From NCBI GenBank assembly GCA_003161835.1, contig PMNO01000653.1, forward strand, positions 3,868 to 10,432: a DNA stretch of 6,565 nucleotides, written 5' to 3'. Position 1 is the stretch's first letter. Each line of letters begins with the position of its first letter. Below are positions 5,235-6,565 of the stretch, piece after piece. The position numbers were made by a program, and so were the translations under genes. Below the pieces are notes generated by a model. The model was given only the letters and a program-made list of their open reading frames with translations, was not told where the DNA came from and did not search any database. The DNA is from Myxococcales bacterium (lineage in GTDB: Bacteria > Myxococcota_A > Polyangia > Fen-1088).

Positions 5235-6470
5235 TTACTCGCAGAAGTTGCTTTGGCAGGTCTTGCCGCCCGTACACGCCGAATTGTCCATGCACGGTAC
5301 GCACTCGCCGGACGATGAATTGGTGACGACCATTTCGTAGTAACAGCTGCAGCTGACCGGGGGCTTATAGGGCTTCAGGAATCCCCCGTCCGTATCGCGA
5401 ATGACCTTCATGGCGCACTGGGGAACCAATCCCGAGCCTGCTTCGATGTCGACGAAGCTCAAGGGCTTGCCGGCGACGATCTCCGACGTGCCTTGAATCC
5501 AATCAATGGCTTTCTTCGCGACGCCCGTCGGCGCCGTCCCTGTCGTGAACAGGTGCAATGGCCCGAAGATCTGATAGTGCCCGTCCCGGGTGTTCTTCTT
5601 GTCGGTGGCCGAGGCGGTGGAGTCGGCGTAGTACGCCTTGTCCTGGTTGAACCCTCGGAATGCGAGAGACGTGAGCGTGGCGCGTTTCGTATCGTAACCG
5701 TCAGCCGCGTAGAACCCGATCGCCTTTGAAAAGTCCGTGACCGCCAGAAGACTGGTGACGAGGGCCCCCCCGGTCGCGTTCGCGACACCCTTGAATGCGG
5801 CGGCGGGAACTCCAATGTATTTCGACACCATGATTTGGGTGCCCGAAGTTGCGTTGCGCTGTTGAATTGCGGTCTCGTCAATGTAGGGAGAAACCGCTCC
5901 CGCGGTGCCGCAACCCCAAATGGCCGCCGCCTGTTCCGCGGAAATTGCGGTCATGGTGGTGTTCATCTTGGGGACAATAAACAACATGGTTTGAACCGGC
6001 CCCAATGACTCCGCCATGCCCGCCGGCAGGGTGTCACTGAAGCACGACGTGTACGAGACGTCGGCCACTCCCACGTCGGCCTTTGTGACGACCGCGTCGA
6101 GGCTACACTGTTTGGTGACAGCTTTCGTGTTCGTGGGGTCGCTGGGGTCCAAGACGAAGTAGTCGCCGGTTCCGGCCAAGGTCAGCTTGTCGCGAATGTT
6201 GGCCGGACCGTCACAGGACGCCGTGGCCTTGTAAATGAAGGTATACCGCGTCGCCTGCTCGGCGAGCTTCACGGCGATCTTCGCGGCCGCCGGTTCGAAC
6301 GCGCTCGAACCAGCCAAGTAGATGGGATTGGGGAACATCGTCGCGTCGTTGCAGTTGGGGAGCGCCGCTCCCGCATCCTGCGCTTGCGCCATCCGAGCTG
6401 CGCCCGCGAGCGCGAGGACGCCAAGTCCCAGCGCTGCGGCTGACCTGCCAGTAGAAGTCTTGGAAATCAT
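5235..6470 (-). CDS. PstS-like phosphate-type substrate-binding protein with Cys-rich tail
   Basis: This is a secreted solute-binding protein of the PstS-like fold. The 411-residue product has a signal peptide (core about 11-24, cleavage near AQA-QDAG at 30/31). PstS-type features follow: YLAGSSAFEP (51-60), DVGVADVSYT (132-141), VQTMLFIVPKM (159-169), AEQAAAIWGCG (178-188), QQRNATSGTQ (203-212) and DGHYQIFGPLHLFT (296-309). R205, S209, G210 and T211 reproduce the R-x3-SGT spacing of the phosphate ligands R135/S139/G140/T141 of E. coli PstS. D137 aligns with D56 and F58 with F11. The last about 40 residues hold seven cysteines (CSC, then C-x2-C-x5-C-x5-C-x4-C), resembling short disulfide modules common on myxobacterial secreted proteins. 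An ATG at 6509 is in frame, but AGGAGG lies 8 bases before the ATG at 6470, which also gives a normal signal peptide. It appears to be the first gene of the operon. Confidence 0.87.
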   Translation of the reverse strand: MISKTSTGRSAAALGLGVLALAGAARMAQAQDAGAALPNCNDATMFPNPIYLAGSSAFEPAAAKIAVKLAEQATRYTFIYKATASCDGPANIRDKLTLAGTGDYFVLDPSDPTNTKAVTKQCSLDAVVTKADVGVADVSYTSCFSDTLPAGMAESLGPVQTMLFIVPKMNTTMTAISAEQAAAIWGCGTAGAVSPYIDETAIQQRNATSGTQIMVSKYIGVPAAAFKGVANATGGALVTSLLAVTDFSKAIGFYAADGYDTKRATLTSLAFRGFNQDKAYYADSTASATDKKNTRDGHYQIFGPLHLFTTGTAPTGVAKKAIDWIQGTSEIVAGKPLSFVDIEAGSGLVPQCAMKVIRDTDGGFLKPYKPPVSCSCYYEMVVTNSSSGECVPCMDNSACTGGKTCQSNFCE

Positions 6471-6478
6471 GTCTTGGG

Positions 6479-6484
6479 CCTCCT
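6479..6484 (-). promoter_or_regulatory. Strong ribosome binding site of the PstS-like gene
   Basis: The minus strand reads AGGAGG, a full match to the anti-Shine-Dalgarno, with 8 bases to the ATG at 6470. It decides the start: it lies inside the longer frame beginning at 6509, which has no comparable site. It is the strongest ribosome site in the window, consistent with high expression of the binding protein relative to later genes. Confidence 0.85.
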
Positions 6485-6537
6485 CGATAATTCGACACGC
6501 ACCGTACAAGCGATGGCGAACCAGTATCCGGTCCGAA

Positions 6538-6565
6538 CGAGCCGCGCAATCGAAACAGCGAGCCG
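6538..6565 (-). repeat. Short direct repeat upstream of the operon
   Basis: CGGCTCG occurs twice on the minus strand, at 6565-6559 and 6544-6538, with starts 21 bases apart, about two helical turns. Same-face half-sites at this spacing can be bound by PhoB-type response regulators, but the sequence is not the E. coli Pho box. In GC-rich DNA a 7-base repeat can arise by chance. Confidence 0.25.

Larger units (their letters stand above)
6471..6565 (-). promoter_or_regulatory. Operon leader / possible promoter region
   Basis: These 95 bases precede the first gene and contain no convincing coding sequence. TTGCGC (6548-6543) and GATACT (6527-6522) are a poor match to a sigma-70 pair with a short 15-base spacer, so I do not claim a specific promoter. 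AATTAT just before the ribosome site makes the end of the leader relatively AT-rich. No canonical Pho box was found by eye. The true promoter may lie beyond the window. Confidence 0.35.

Noticed and set aside
4870..5340. Pro-rich 156-codon plus-strand frame (PPAPPVPVP-type)
   Set aside because: It is the exact complement of the Gly-rich lipoprotein spacer and reads across the junction of two minus-strand genes. The minus frame has a signal sequence and ribosome site.
6471..6509. ATG at 6509 as the start of the PstS-like gene
   Set aside because: It has no ribosome site, and its 13 extra residues contain the AGGAGG that serves the ATG at 6470. The shorter form has a normal signal peptide.
1..6565. 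CRISPR arrays, tRNA/rRNA genes, insertion sequences, terminal inverted repeats
   Set aside because: No regularly spaced repeats, cloverleaf-like segments, transposase motifs or paired terminal repeats were seen. The window is fully accounted for by closely packed genes plus a short leader.

Overview
This 6.6 kb window is GC-rich and every gene I can support lies on the minus strand. It looks like one long operon read from right to left. The likely source is a myxobacterium or a related deltaproteobacterial predator (Myxococcota). The clues are a Gly/Thr-rich lipoprotein spacer, a short C-terminal Cys module on a secreted protein, a TonB-like domain at the front of a probable receptor, and high GC at wobble positions. 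This placement is inference, because no rRNA or housekeeping marker is present.

Layout in transcription order. (1) 6565-6471: leader with a possible promoter and direct repeat, then a perfect AGGAGG ribosome site. (2) 6470-5235: secreted PstS-like phosphate-type binding protein with a Cys-rich tail. (3) 5222-4830: small Gly-rich putative lipoprotein. (4) 4792-3161: OprO/OprP-type (phosphate-selective) porin with an N-terminal coiled coil and an EF-hand-like loop. (5) 3161-2175: lipoprotein ending in a YfaP/DUF2135-like domain. (6) 2158-1367: ExbB. (7) 1364-945: ExbD. (8) 937-224: TonB. (9) 218 to beyond base 1: start of a further exported protein, whose visible part is a signal peptide plus the beginning of a TonB C-terminal-like domain. 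It is most likely a TonB-dependent receptor cut by the window edge. Gaps are 12, 37, -1, 16, 2, 7 and 5 bp, so there is no room for internal terminators and several junctions look translationally coupled. No stretch over 300 bases lacks a gene.

Reading the genes together: the porin and probable receptor sit in the outer membrane, the binding protein and lipoproteins are exported partners, and ExbB-ExbD-TonB supply proton-motive energy. The PstS-like protein keeps most residues that contact phosphate in E. coli PstS, so the simplest hypothesis is a self-contained, TonB-energised outer-membrane uptake system for phosphate or a phosphorylated compound. No PstC, PstA or PstB permease gene is visible. 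Joining a PstS-like protein and an OprO/P porin to a dedicated Ton motor in one transcription unit is the most notable thing here. I do not know of a described system with this exact layout, but I could not search for one.
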